From Streptomyces caeruleatus (GTDB lineage: Bacteria > Actinomycetota > Actinomycetes > Streptomycetales > Streptomycetaceae), in contig NZ_KQ948932.1 in the NCBI RefSeq assembly GCF_001514235.1, forward strand, positions 364,027 to 428,026: 64,000 bases of DNA, given 5' to 3'. A program made the position numbers and the translations under genes. Positions within the stretch are counted from its first letter, which is position 1. The number at the start of each line of letters is the position of its first letter. Under the pieces are notes generated by a model. That model was not told the origin of the DNA. It ran no database searches and saw only the letters and a program-made list of their open reading frames with translations. Of this stretch, positions 15,782 through 25,500 are shown one piece after another.

Positions 15782-16075
15782 TCAGAGCGGCCGTACGTCG
15801 CCCTTGAGCCCGGTGACGAAGGGGGTCCAGGCGTGGGCGGTGAGGAGCAGGGCCGGGCCGTCGGGGGCCTTGGAGTCGCGTACGGGGACGAGGCCGGGGA
15901 TGTTGTCGGCGACCTCGACGCAGTCGCCGCCGCTGCCGTTGCTGTAGCTCGACTTGCGCCAGAGGGCGGCGCCGGGGAAGTCGCTGGCGATCTCGACGCA
16001 GTTGCCGCCGCTTTCGTTGCTGTAGCTGCTCTTGAACCAGAGAGCGTCACTCAAGTCGATCCGGTTGCTTGCCAT
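15782..16075 (-). CDS. DUF397 protein with duplicated core
   Basis: 97 residues. DUF397 proteins are small partners of XRE-DUF5753 regulators in actinobacteria. The core motif appears twice in tandem, as WFKSSYSNESGGNCVE and WRKSSYSNGSGGDCVE about 26 residues apart, followed by the usual VRDSKAPDGPALLLTAHAW end. The duplication is clear at DNA level as well. It overlaps the end of the upstream XRE gene by 29 bp on the same strand, so the pair is translationally coupled and likely works as a unit. Confidence 0.92.
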   Translation of the reverse strand: MASNRIDLSDALWFKSSYSNESGGNCVEIASDFPGAALWRKSSYSNGSGGDCVEVADNIPGLVPVRDSKAPDGPALLLTAHAWTPFVTGLKGDVRPL

Positions 16076-16910
16076 TTCGGTAATCCTCTGCCGCAGCCTT
16101 GATCATGGCGAGGGACGTGTCTGGTGACAGCGCGACGGCCCTGAGCCGATCGTATGCCTTGCGGTACTGGTCCACGAAGACTGGATCATCGATGGTGTCA
16201 CCGGTGTAGGACGCCTCGGTGTACACCAGCGGCGGCGCGTCCGGAAACGTCATGGTCATGACCGAGGCGGCCATCAGGGGGTACGCCCTCTGCTTCCGCG
16301 GAATGATCTGCGGAGTGATCCGGCGTCGGTCCGCCAACTCCGCAATGTGGTCGAGCTGCGTGGCCATGTCCTGGTTCTCCAGGAACGGTTCGGTGATCAG
16401 CGACTCGTGCAGGATCACCCAGTACTCCGGATTGTGGTGGTCCGCCTCGAAGAGATCGGCGCGCGCCATTCGGGCGTTGACCTTCTCCTCCACCTCGGTG
16501 TCGAGGGAGAGCGGGAGACCTGCCAGGATGACGGCCCGCGCGTAGGCCGGAGTCTGAAGCAGCCCCGGCAAGAGCGTGGGGCACCACTCCTCGATGGTGA
16601 GGGCGTGCTTCTCCGCCTCCAGGACCTTCTCGAAGTACCCGGCGTGCCCCGCCCGCCGCGCCTTCCGAACATCCTCGCAGTTCCGCTCGAAGTAGCCGTC
16701 AGTCCTCAGCACCCGATCCACATGCCGAGCCAGATCCAACGGCATCCGCCGCTCCCCGCGCTCGATGTCGCTGAGGTACGTCTTGCCGTAGAAGCTGCCT
16801 TCGAGCAGCCCCTCCAGGGACAGCCCTGCCGCTTCCCGCTTCCACCTCAACTCCTTGCCGTAGAACGTCGGGACGCTCATCGAGCCGTCAATGTCCTTGC
16901 GCTGTGCCAT
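16047..16910 (-). CDS. XRE-family regulator with DUF5753 domain (WhiJ-like)
   Basis: 287 residues. The N-terminal helix-turn-helix (about 17-75: ELRWKREAAGLSLEGL ... YLSDIERGERRMP) binds DNA; the C-terminal DUF5753 domain (about 95-275: IEEWCPTLLPGLLQTPAYARA ... YTEASYTGD) is the usual partner-sensing part. In S. coelicolor such regulators (WhiJ type) act with DUF397 proteins and BldB/AbaA-like small proteins to control development or antibiotics. It is followed by its DUF397 partner and faces a divergent ATPase pair across 119 bp, where an operator is expected. Starts at 16910 or 16880 are possible. Confidence 0.93.
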   Translation of the reverse strand: MAQRKDIDGSMSVPTFYGKELRWKREAAGLSLEGLLEGSFYGKTYLSDIERGERRMPLDLARHVDRVLRTDGYFERNCEDVRKARRAGHAGYFEKVLEAEKHALTIEEWCPTLLPGLLQTPAYARAVILAGLPLSLDTEVEEKVNARMARADLFEADHHNPEYWVILHESLITEPFLENQDMATQLDHIAELADRRRITPQIIPRKQRAYPLMAASVMTMTFPDAPPLVYTEASYTGDTIDDPVFVDQYRKAYDRLRAVALSPDTSLAMIKAAAEDYRNGKQPDRLE

Positions 16911-17029
16911 CGTTCACCTTCCGCAGCCCAGCTCGCGAACGCGAAGCCTCTTTTACGGTAGCCAGCCACACGCCAATCTGTGAGCGATTCGTCACTGAAC
17001 GCAACGAGCCACAGAAAGGCCCTCACTCG

Positions 17030-17239
17030 ATGCCCACCCCCTGCGACACGACCCTCTGCGCGGAGGAGCTCCGCGCCGCCCTCGCCCTGCGCGGCATCAC
17101 GCTCCCCTCACTCCGAGCGGACCTGCCGACCTTCGCGGGCTCCTACTCGCCCCCCGCCGCCCTCGTCGCGCTCGGGAACTGCAACACCGCGACCGCCCGC
17201 GCCCTGGCCGCCGTACTCCGTGAGGCGGCCGAACGGTGA
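17030..17239 (+). CDS. Small hypothetical protein of the XRE/DUF397 module
   Basis: 69 residues: MPTPCDTTLCAEELRAALAL, then an ITLPSL ... GSYSPPAALVALGNC segment and an Ala-rich helix. I do not recognise a named domain. The stop overlaps the GTG of the next gene by 4 bp (GTGA), so the two are coupled. Such small proteins recur between XRE-DUF5753 genes and the anti-sigma-like ATPase. GAAAGG lies about 12 nt before the ATG. Confidence 0.7.
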   Translation: MPTPCDTTLCAEELRAALALRGITLPSLRADLPTFAGSYSPPAALVALGNCNTATARALAAVLREAAER

Positions 17240-17604
17240 CCTTCGAGCTGAGTCTCCTCGCCACCCCCAAGTCGGTGCCCGAACTGCGCCATCACCTCCG
17301 GCACCACAGCTTCGACGTCCGCCTGTGCGCGAGCGAGTTGCTGACGAACGTCATCGACCATCTCGGGGAGGGCACCCCGGTGACGGTCCGGGTTCTGGGC
17401 ACGGGCAACGGGTGGACGCGGGTCGAGGTGACCGACCCGGAGCCGGGTTCCCGGCCGGTCCTGCTCCGGGCCACCCCCACGGACGAGTCCGGCCGTGGCC
17501 TTGCCCTCCTCGACGCGGTGGCCCGGCGTTGGGGCGTGGAACGGGAGGCGGGCCGTAAGACAGTCTGGTGCGAGCTGGGGGAATGCCTTCAGCGCTCTGT
17601 GTAA
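17236..17604 (+). CDS. Anti-sigma-factor-like HATPase (RsbW/AbaA-type)
   Basis: 122 residues with a GHKL ATP-binding fold: ASELLTNVIDHL is the N box, VEVTDPEPGS the G1 box and ESGRGLALLDAVA the G2 region. The size and layout match the many streptomycete RsbW-like proteins that bind sigma factors or anti-sigma antagonists, and the ATPase found in AbaA-type XRE clusters. It overlaps the preceding gene by 4 bp, and its last 16 bp overlap the end of the convergent STAND gene. Confidence 0.85.
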   Translation: MTFELSLLATPKSVPELRHHLRHHSFDVRLCASELLTNVIDHLGEGTPVTVRVLGTGNGWTRVEVTDPEPGSRPVLLRATPTDESGRGLALLDAVARRWGVEREAGRKTVWCELGECLQRSV

Positions 17605-20600
17605 GCCGCGGAATCCGGGCACACCGGGTCGGATGCCTGGCTGTGCAGATACATGGACTGCTCGTCCTTGGTGAAATTCCGGTCGATGATTCGGCAGACG
17701 TTCCGGGCGATCTGGTCGGCTTCGGGGAGAGCCACATTCCACAGGCGTACGGTGTGGTCATCGTCAGCGGTGGCAAGGGTTTTGCCGTCTGGGCTGAAAG
17801 CCATCGCTGTCACCAGATCGGTGTGGCCCTTGAGAACGGCGCGGGAGCTACCGGATGCCACGTACCACAGGCGTACAGTCTCCTCGTCGCCGGCGGTGGC
17901 AAGGGTCTTGCCGTCCGGGCTGAACACCACCGTGGTCACGTCGGCCGTATGGCCCCTGAGCATGGTGCGGGACTGGCCCGAGGCCGCGTCCCACAGGCGT
18001 ACGGTGCCGTCCTCGCCGCCGATGGCGATGATCTCGCCGTCGGGGCTGAACGCCATGGAGTTCAGCCCGAGGGGATCCGTTACCAGGTGCCGCGACTTTC
18101 CGGTTGTCATGTCCCATAGCTTCACGGTGCCGTCGCCGTCGCCGTCGCCGTCGCCGGTGGCGAGGGTTTTGCCGTCTGGGCTGAACATCATCGTCCCCTC
18201 AACGGCATCCTTCAGCGTGAACCGTGACTTGCCGGTGGCCACATCCCAAATTCTCAGATCGTCCTCGCTTTCACTGACTACACCGAGGCTCTTTCCATCA
18301 GGGCTGAACGCCACCCAGGCCGCGGAGGCGTTGTCGCTGTGGAAGGAGGCGCGGGTCTGGCGGGAAGCCGTATCCCATAGCCGCACGGTACCGGCGTCGT
18401 CGCCGAACGCGAGTGTCTTGCCGTCCGGGCTAAATATCATGAAGTCAAGCGAGTCGTAATCCGCCGTCTTGTACAGAGGTCTTCCGGAGGTCGCGTCCCA
18501 CAGCCGCACAGCGCCGTTACGGTCGTCGGTAGCGAGTGTTTTTCGGTCTGGGCTGAAAGCAGCCAAGTACCAGTCGCTGCCGCTGTGGTTGTCAAAGGGA
18601 TCAAGGGGGTCAATGGGATCCGCCAACGTGTACGGGGGCTTGCCAGAAGTCACGTCCCACAGATCATCGGTAATGCCGACGTTGGGCTGCGGGTTATAGA
18701 GCTCCTCCATCGTTCCGGTCGCGAGGGTCCTGCCGTCGGGGCTGAACGTCAGGGAGTTTACAAACTGGTCACTTCTGAGAACGTGCCGAGATTCGTGTGC
18801 GGTCATATCCCATAGCCGCACCTCGCCCCCCTCGCTCGTGGTGGCCAGGGTTTTTCCGTCAGGGCTGAACACCATCGAGTCCACCTCGCTGGTGTGGCCC
18901 TTGAGCGTGGCGCGGACTTCACCGGAAACGGTGTCCCAGAGCCGCACGCTGCCGTCGTCACTACCGATGGCGAGGGTCTTGCCGTTGGGGCTGTACTTCA
19001 GCACTTTCACATTGCCGCCGCCCTTGATCGTGCGTCGGGCCTTACCGGAAGCGATGTCCCACAGCTGGACGTTGTCATCCTCGCCGTCGACAGCGACGGT
19101 CTTGCCGTCGGGGCTGAACGCGATCGAAAACCCGTTGACAGGGAAACGCTTGCCCTTGGGGCGGAACTCGCCAGAATGCATGACCCATAGCTGCACGGCG
19201 GTGTCACTCTCGTCGTCCGGATCAAACACGAGGGTGGCGAGGCTCTTGGTGGCAGGACTGAAGGCCACGCGGTAGACATGGCGACCGGGGCTATGAAGTC
19301 TGGCGCGGATTGCTCCGGAGGCCACATCCCACAGTTCTGCGTCGCCGTTCTCATTGCCGTATGCGACGGTCTTGCCGTCAGGGCTGAACACCGTTGATCC
19401 CGTGACCTTATAGGTGAGACCCCGTGTGGTGCGGGAACGTCCGGAAGCCGCATCCCACACCCGCAGCGTGCGGCCGGCAGCGCCGAAGTTGACGGTGGCG
19501 AGAGTATTTCCATCGGAACTGAACGCCATCGCGTACGGGTGGTCGTCGTCTCCTCGGAACGTGGCGCGGGATTTGCCGGAGAGTGGATCCAGCAGCTCTA
19601 CGCGTCCCGTGACGTCGTTGATGCCGGTGGCGAGGGTCTTGCCGTCATGACTGAACGCAACCTCGGAAATCCTGCCGTCGCCGGGCGCGGTGAGTATGCG
19701 TCGCAACGGAATGTCCGCGACCGCGTAGAGAGCGCCCTTCGCCTCATCGGTAGGGCTCAGCCTGTACGCCTTGACCGCCAGCAGGGAAGCCAGGTCAGGA
19801 TCCGTGCTCAGCCGGTTGGTCGATTCGGCTGCGATCTGCCGTGACTCTGCGGCGAGTTGTCGTGATTCCGCTTGCTGCTGCGCGGCAATGGCATTCTGCC
19901 GCGAGACGAAGGCCACCCCCGCCGCGATCAGGGCGAGGGCGAGCGCGCCGGCGAGGATGGCGTTGAAGCGCCGGGTGCGGCGGAGCGCGGCGTTCTGGTG
20001 TTGTTCGCTCGTGGTCAGGAGCGCGGCGACGTCCTGCGGGAGTGAGCGCTTGCGGTGCCACTCAAGCCCTTCGCTCAGGAGGCTTCCGTCCAGCAGGTCT
20101 CCGGGAAGCTGTTTCTGAGCGTGCAGTTTCGCCTGTTCTGTGGCGCGGTCCAGCCAGACCTGGAACTGGCGGTCCTCGTCGACCCAGTCGCGCAGTTCGC
20201 CCCAGTCGCGGATGAGGGCATCGTGGATGAGCTCCGCCGCCGGTTCGCCGGGACTCTGTCCGGGTTTCGGCATGGTGCCGATGGCGATCATGCGGTGGCT
20301 GGTCAGGGCGGCCAGCACCTTGTCGAAGTCGGCCTCGGGAGCGGGTTCCCCGGCTTCGGGGACTGGGGGTGGTGCCTCGGCGGAGCTGGTCTCGGGAGCG
20401 GGTTTCTCGGGCTTGGGGGCCGCTGCCAGCGCGCGTAGTCGGGTGAGGGGGACCTGACGGCGTGTCGCCGGGATGCCGTTGGCGTCGTCCGCGGGCCGTA
20501 CGAGCGCGGTCAGGATCCTCTGGGCCATCGCGCCCTGGGCGTCGTTCTCCAACTCGTCGATGGCGCCGTTGCACCAGTTCTTCAAGGCGCCGGTCACGGT

Positions 20601-22136
20601 GCCGAGATCGCGATAGCCCTGGCGCGTGAGGCGGCCGTCGTGCTCGTCGAGCTTTTCGCACAGTTGGCTCAGTGCCAGCTCCAGGGGCGGGAGCAGAGTG
20701 ACCGGCACCTGGTCGTTGGCGGTACCGGCGGTGTGGAGGATGTCCCGGACGATCAAGTCCGCCAAGCCGCTCTCGACGCCGATGCCGACCTCGTTGGCGG
20801 GCCCGGTGATGATCTCTTCGAGCTCCTCGGTGGTCAGCGTCCGGGGGACGTTGACCAGGCCGGGCAGCACGGTGTTCATGAGGTCGGGGGCCAGGGCCTC
20901 AAGGGGGGCGTAGAAGTCGTTGCGCATGATCAGGATCAGGCTCACGGGCACGCGTGAGCGGATCAGTTCGACGAGTTGACCGGCGACAGCCGTACGTCTG
21001 TCGGAGGCGGGGGCTCCCTCTGCCGGCGTCGGCTGCTGGGTGAGCAACTCCTCGAACTGGTCGATGACCAGGACCAGACGAGCGCAGCCCTCATCCGCCA
21101 GACGGCGTTTGACCGCGGGCAGAATGCCGTCGGTGGCGGCCCCGGGCAGTCCGGCATCCTCAAGTGCGGTGAGCAGGTCCTGGTTTGGCCGGGCGACCAC
21201 GTGTGACCACTGGGCACTGCCTGGGATGCCTCCCTTGACCAGGGCAGGGAGCACTCCGGCGTTGATCAAGGAGGACTTGCCGGCGCCCGATGGGCCGAGG
21301 AGCAAGAGCGCGCGAGGGTGCTGTTCCAGGGCTGCCGTCACGATCCGCACAGCGGAGTCCCGGCCTTTGAACAACTTCGCGTGTTCCGCGTCGAACGATT
21401 CCAGCCCCCGGTAGGGAGGCACCTGGGTCCAGACCAACTCCGGGCACACCTTGCGCAGTTCATCGGTGGGCGTGCCGTAGGCCATGTTCTGCCCTCTGGA
21501 GTGGGCGTCCGTCGGGGTGATCGAGTTGACCATGGCGATCACCAGACCCGTGTGCTCGTCCACGACCGGTCCACCGCTGAACCCGGTCGTCAGGCTGTTG
21601 CCGTCGGACAGCTGCAACAAGTCGCCCACACCTTCGGAGTGGGTCACGTCACCGGCCTTGGCATAGCCGTAGTGGCCGTCCGCTATCGCCTGGGAGGGGA
21701 ACCCGAACGAGAACACGTCATTGCCTTGACGCCCCCGCGCCGACCTCATCGGCAACGGCACGGCACCCGGCAGGGCACTCTCCAGCCGTACGACAGCGAT
21801 GTCCTCCGCCTCCGATGCCCGCCACCGGTCGGCCAGCACCAGCCCGGTCCTCTCGGGCTGGTCCGGCAGATGAGGGAAGGCGAGGCGCACCTGCCCGTCG
21901 GGGCCCTGCCCGGCGGCCTCCACGACGTGCGCACAGGTGACGACCAAGTCCTCATGGACCAGAAAGCTCGCGCCGGCGACACTGCCGTCGGCCTTGAGGA
22001 CCTTGGCAGTGGCGGCCCTCACGGCCTCACGACCACTGCCACTTCCCCACACCGGACCCTCCGCCGCCGTCACGTCCCCGTCCTCAACCGGAGGTGTCAA
22101 CGTCGGTCCCCCTGTTCTGCCACAGCTGCGGTACAC
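17589..22136 (-). CDS. Trypsin-like protease / STAND NTPase / WD40 fusion (conflict-system type)
   Basis: 1515 residues if the GTG at 22136 is used; GTG 22073, with GAGG eight bases upstream, fits the family better. N-terminal trypsin domain (about 38-235): His70 (TCAHVV), Asp112 (EDIAVVRL), Ser187 (GFSGGPVV), so the triad is intact. nSTAND NTPase (about 240-700): RGLESFDAEHAKLFKGRD, Walker A GPSGAGKSS (281-289), Walker B VLVIDQFEEL (355-364). One transmembrane helix (about 724-743) and a Gln/Ala/Glu-rich coiled coil (745-772) lead to 15 WD40 repeats (about 820-1470), then a tail with two cysteines. STAND proteins are ligand-triggered switches; here the output would be proteolysis. It converges on the XRE-module ATPase. 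Confidence 0.93.
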   Translation of the reverse strand: MYRSCGRTGGPTLTPPVEDGDVTAAEGPVWGSGSGREAVRAATAKVLKADGSVAGASFLVHEDLVVTCAHVVEAAGQGPDGQVRLAFPHLPDQPERTGLVLADRWRASEAEDIAVVRLESALPGAVPLPMRSARGRQGNDVFSFGFPSQAIADGHYGYAKAGDVTHSEGVGDLLQLSDGNSLTTGFSGGPVVDEHTGLVIAMVNSITPTDAHSRGQNMAYGTPTDELRKVCPELVWTQVPPYRGLESFDAEHAKLFKGRDSAVRIVTAALEQHPRALLLLGPSGAGKSSLINAGVLPALVKGGIPGSAQWSHVVARPNQDLLTALEDAGLPGAATDGILPAVKRRLADEGCARLVLVIDQFEELLTQQPTPAEGAPASDRRTAVAGQLVELIRSRVPVSLILIMRNDFYAPLEALAPDLMNTVLPGLVNVPRTLTTEELEEIITGPANEVGIGVESGLADLIVRDILHTAGTANDQVPVTLLPPLELALSQLCEKLDEHDGRLTRQGYRDLGTVTGALKNWCNGAIDELENDAQGAMAQRILTALVRPADDANGIPATRRQVPLTRLRALAAAPKPEKPAPETSSAEAPPPVPEAGEPAPEADFDKVLAALTSHRMIAIGTMPKPGQSPGEPAAELIHDALIRDWGELRDWVDEDRQFQVWLDRATEQAKLHAQKQLPGDLLDGSLLSEGLEWHRKRSLPQDVAALLTTSEQHQNAALRRTRRFNAILAGALALALIAAGVAFVSRQNAIAAQQQAESRQLAAESRQIAAESTNRLSTDPDLASLLAVKAYRLSPTDEAKGALYAVADIPLRRILTAPGDGRISEVAFSHDGKTLATGINDVTGRVELLDPLSGKSRATFRGDDDHPYAMAFSSDGNTLATVNFGAAGRTLRVWDAASGRSRTTRGLTYKVTGSTVFSPDGKTVAYGNENGDAELWDVASGAIRARLHSPGRHVYRVAFSPATKSLATLVFDPDDESDTAVQLWVMHSGEFRPKGKRFPVNGFSIAFSPDGKTVAVDGEDDNVQLWDIASGKARRTIKGGGNVKVLKYSPNGKTLAIGSDDGSVRLWDTVSGEVRATLKGHTSEVDSMVFSPDGKTLATTSEGGEVRLWDMTAHESRHVLRSDQFVNSLTFSPDGRTLATGTMEELYNPQPNVGITDDLWDVTSGKPPYTLADPIDPLDPFDNHSGSDWYLAAFSPDRKTLATDDRNGAVRLWDATSGRPLYKTADYDSLDFMIFSPDGKTLAFGDDAGTVRLWDTASRQTRASFHSDNASAAWVAFSPDGKSLGVVSESEDDLRIWDVATGKSRFTLKDAVEGTMMFSPDGKTLATGDGDGDGDGTVKLWDMTTGKSRHLVTDPLGLNSMAFSPDGEIIAIGGEDGTVRLWDAASGQSRTMLRGHTADVTTVVFSPDGKTLATAGDEETVRLWYVASGSSRAVLKGHTDLVTAMAFSPDGKTLATADDDHTVRLWNVALPEADQIARNVCRIIDRNFTKDEQSMYLHSQASDPVCPDSAAYTER
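18129..18156. repeat. Hexanucleotide microsatellite inside a WD40 blade
   Basis: Four perfect GCCGTC units plus a partial one. On the coding (minus) strand they encode alternating Gly-Asp (GDGDGDGDG) in the loop of WD40 repeat 12; unit gain or loss would keep the frame. Confidence 0.8.
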
Positions 22137-22539
22137 GCAGCAATCCCTGCATCAACTTGCCTTGCCTCAGGCCTAGTTCACATCAAGAGATGCCACCTTC
22201 AACCATGTACGCACATGGTGTCCGTCAGCTCGTGAGGCAGCTGATTTTCACCGGAGCACCACATCTGGAGGCTCCGGCCGCTGACAGCGCGGCCACGTTC
22301 CTCACCCGCGGCGCATCAGTGTCAAGGAAAACGCAGGAGCGTAACTTGAGCGATGTGTAACGGAGTTCTCGCCGCCGCGTAACAGTTGACCGGCGGGCTT
22401 CTTACCCTCTTCTCATCTATTGAGGCCCCTGATCACCCCTCGGCATACTGCGTATTCCGGGGGGTGACGTGTAATGCGTACGTGACCTCCCCCTGCCGGG
22501 TGAAGGGGAATTCGCCCGGACCATCTGCAAGGGGGAATC
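22137..22539. other. Divergent promoter region between the STAND gene and the subtilase gene
   Basis: 400 bp with lower GC than its surroundings and no supportable gene. GTAAC occurs three times on the + strand (22341, 22357 and 22379), unevenly spaced by 16 and 22 bp. A GGGGG run precedes the TTG start of the subtilase. No terminator or repeat family was found. Confidence 0.45.
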
Positions 22540-25500
22540 TTGCGCAGACAACTCAAAAGCGTATGTGCGGCCTCCGTCGCCATGGCGGCCGCCGTGGCCC
22601 TCGCCTCGGGAATGACCAGCCCGGCGTCGGCCGAACCGGAGCAGAGCGCCTCCGGCACCGCTCACTCACCCGCCTCCCCCCACCGCGTCACCCTGATCAC
22701 GGGTGACCGGGTCGCCGTCGACTCCAAGGGCCGGGTGGTCGGCCTGGAGCGGGCGAAGGGGCGCGGGCACATACCCGTCCAGATCCGCGAGATCCGCGGG
22801 CACACCCTCGTGATCCCGGCCGACGCGGCCCGGCTGGTCGCGGCGGGCAAGCTCGACCAGCGGCTGTTCGACCTCACCGAACTGACCAGGTCCGCGATCC
22901 GTACCTCCCAGGCCAAGGGCCTGAAGGTCATCGTCGGCTACAAGGGCGCCGCCACCGGCGCCAAGGCGGACGTCCGCGACGCCGGCAAGCTGCGCCGGAC
23001 CCTGACGTCCCTGAACGCGGACGCGGTACAGACCTCGCAGCGGGACACGCCCGATCTGTGGGACGCGCTCACCAACGGTGACCGGACCGCCTCCGGCATC
23101 GCGCACGTCTGGCTCGACGGCGTCCGCAAGGCGAGCCTCGACACGTCAGTGGCCCAGATCGGCGCCCCCAAGGCGTGGTCGGCCGGCTACGACGGCAAGG
23201 GCGTCAAGATCGCCGTCCTGGACACCGGGGTCGACGCGACCCATCCCGACCTCAAGGACCAGGTCGTCGCCGCCAAGAACTTCACCCCTGCCGCCACCGC
23301 GCAGGACAAGTACGGGCACGGCACGCACGTCGCGTCCATCGCGGCGGGCACCGGCGTCAAGTCGGGCGGCAAGTACAAGGGTGTGGCACCCGGCGCCGAC
23401 CTCATCAGCGGCAAGGTCCTCGACGACGACGGCTTCGGCGACGACTCCGGCATCCTCGCCGGCATGGAGTGGGCCGCCGAGCAGGGCGCCCAGGTCGTCA
23501 ACATGAGCCTGGGCGGCGCCGACACCCCGGAGACCGACCCGCTGGAGGCAGCGGTCAACAAGCTGTCCGCCGAGAAGGGCATCCTCTTCGCCATCGCGGC
23601 GGGCAATGCCGGCCCGGAGAGCCTCGGTTCACCCGGCAGCGCGGAGGCCGCGCTCACCGTAGGAGCCGTCGACGACAAGGACGTGCTCGCGCCCTGGTCC
23701 AGCACCGGCCCCCGGCTCGGGGACGGCGCCGTCAAGCCGGACGTGACCGCGCCGGGCGTCGCCATCACGGCAGCGTCCGCCAAGGGCAGCCTCATCGAGC
23801 AGGAGGTCGGCGAGAACCCGCCCGGCTACCTGACCATCGAGGGCACGTCGATGGCGACCCCGCATGTCGCGGGCGCGGCGGCGATCCTCAAGCAGCAGCA
23901 CCCGGACTGGACGTACGCCGAACTCAAGGGCGCGCTGACCGGGTCCGCCAAGGGCGGCAAGTACACGCCGTTCCAGCAGGGTTCGGGCCGTATCCAGGTC
24001 GACAGGGCCATCAAGCAGACCGTGATCGCCGAACCGGCGTCGGTGAGCTTCGGTGTGCAGCAGTGGCCGCACACCGACGACAAGCCGGACACCAGGAAGC
24101 TGACCTACCGCAACTTCGGCACCCAGGACGTCACGCTCGCCCTCGCCGTGACGGCCACGGACCCCAAGGGCCGGCCGGCTCCGGAGGGTTACTTCAAGCT
24201 GGGGGCGGCGAAGGTGACGGTTCCGGCGGGCAAGGAGGCCGCCGTCGACCTCACCGTCAACACCAGGCTGGGCGGCACGCTCGACGGCGCCTACTCCGCG
24301 TACGTCACGGCGACGGGCGGCGGGCAGAGCGTCCGTACGGCCGCCGCGGTGCAGCGCGAGGTGGAGTCGTACGACGTCACCGTCAAGCACATCGGCCGGG
24401 ACGGCAAGCCGGCCTCCGAGTACGACACCACCCTGTTCGGGTACTCGGGCCTGGCGACGAACCTGGACCAGAAGGTGCCGGTGACCGAGTCCGGTATCAC
24501 CAAGCTGCGGCTGCCCAGGGGCTCGTATCTGCTGAACGCCTACGTCGACAAGGACCCGGAGTCCTTCGAGGGCGGGCTCGACTGGCTGGTCCAGCCGAAG
24601 CTGGACCTCACCGGGAACACCTCCGTGACGATCGACGCCCGCACCACCAGGGCGGCCGACATCACCGTGCCGGACGCGCGGGCCAAGCAGGTGGCCGCCG
24701 GCGGTGACTACTTCTACGACCCGGCGGGCATCGGCCTCGGCATCAGCGTCGACACCTTCGCCAACCTGCGCATGGCACACGTCGGTCCGGCGGTCGCGAG
24801 CGGCCTGAGCCAGACCTGGAACGGCCAGTGGACCAAGGGCGCGGACACCGAGTACAACGTGGCCACGGTGGCCAGGGTCAAGAAGATCCAGGGCGACAAG
24901 GTCCGCCACTTCAAGGCGAGTGAGCTCGCCAAGGTGAAGAACGGCCTCGGCGCCGCGGCCCCCGGCAAGACCGGCGGGCTGCTCACCGCGGGCAGCTTCC
25001 CCGACGGCGGCATCGTCAGCGACCCGGTCGAGCAGAAGCTGCCGGGCACGCGGACGGTGTACCTGTCCACGTCCGACAAGATCCAGTGGTCGTTCGACTT
25101 CGAGCAGTACGCCGGCCGGGACGCGGACGGCCTCCCGGTGATCGACGCGTCCTACTCCCTGGGCGAGTCGCGGACCTACAAGGCGGGCCAGAGCTACTCC
25201 AACACCTTCAACACGGCGGTCTTCGGCCCGCGCGTCGACAAGGAGTACGGCCTCTTCCGTGAGGGCAACGACATCTACGGCCAGCTGCCGGTGTTCGCGG
25301 ACGCCGGCAAGCACGCGGGCTCCTCGGTCTTCACCTCGGCGACCACGAGCCTGTACCGCAACGGCACCAAGATCGGCAGCTACGACGACACGGTGTTCGG
25401 CGGCGGGACGTTCAAGGTCCCGGCCGGGGACGCCGAGTACAGGCTGACGACCTCGGTCAAGCGGAGCGTCAAGGTCGCGGCCGCCTCCACGCGGATCGAC

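Noticed and set aside
17640..19650. Regular repeats at about 120-bp spacing resembling a repeat array
   Set aside because: They are the coding repeats (FSPDGKTLA) of the WD40 domain.
15242..22539. Integrated prophage or ICE
   Set aside because: No integrase, excisionase, att duplication or tRNA target was found; only accessory-type genes.
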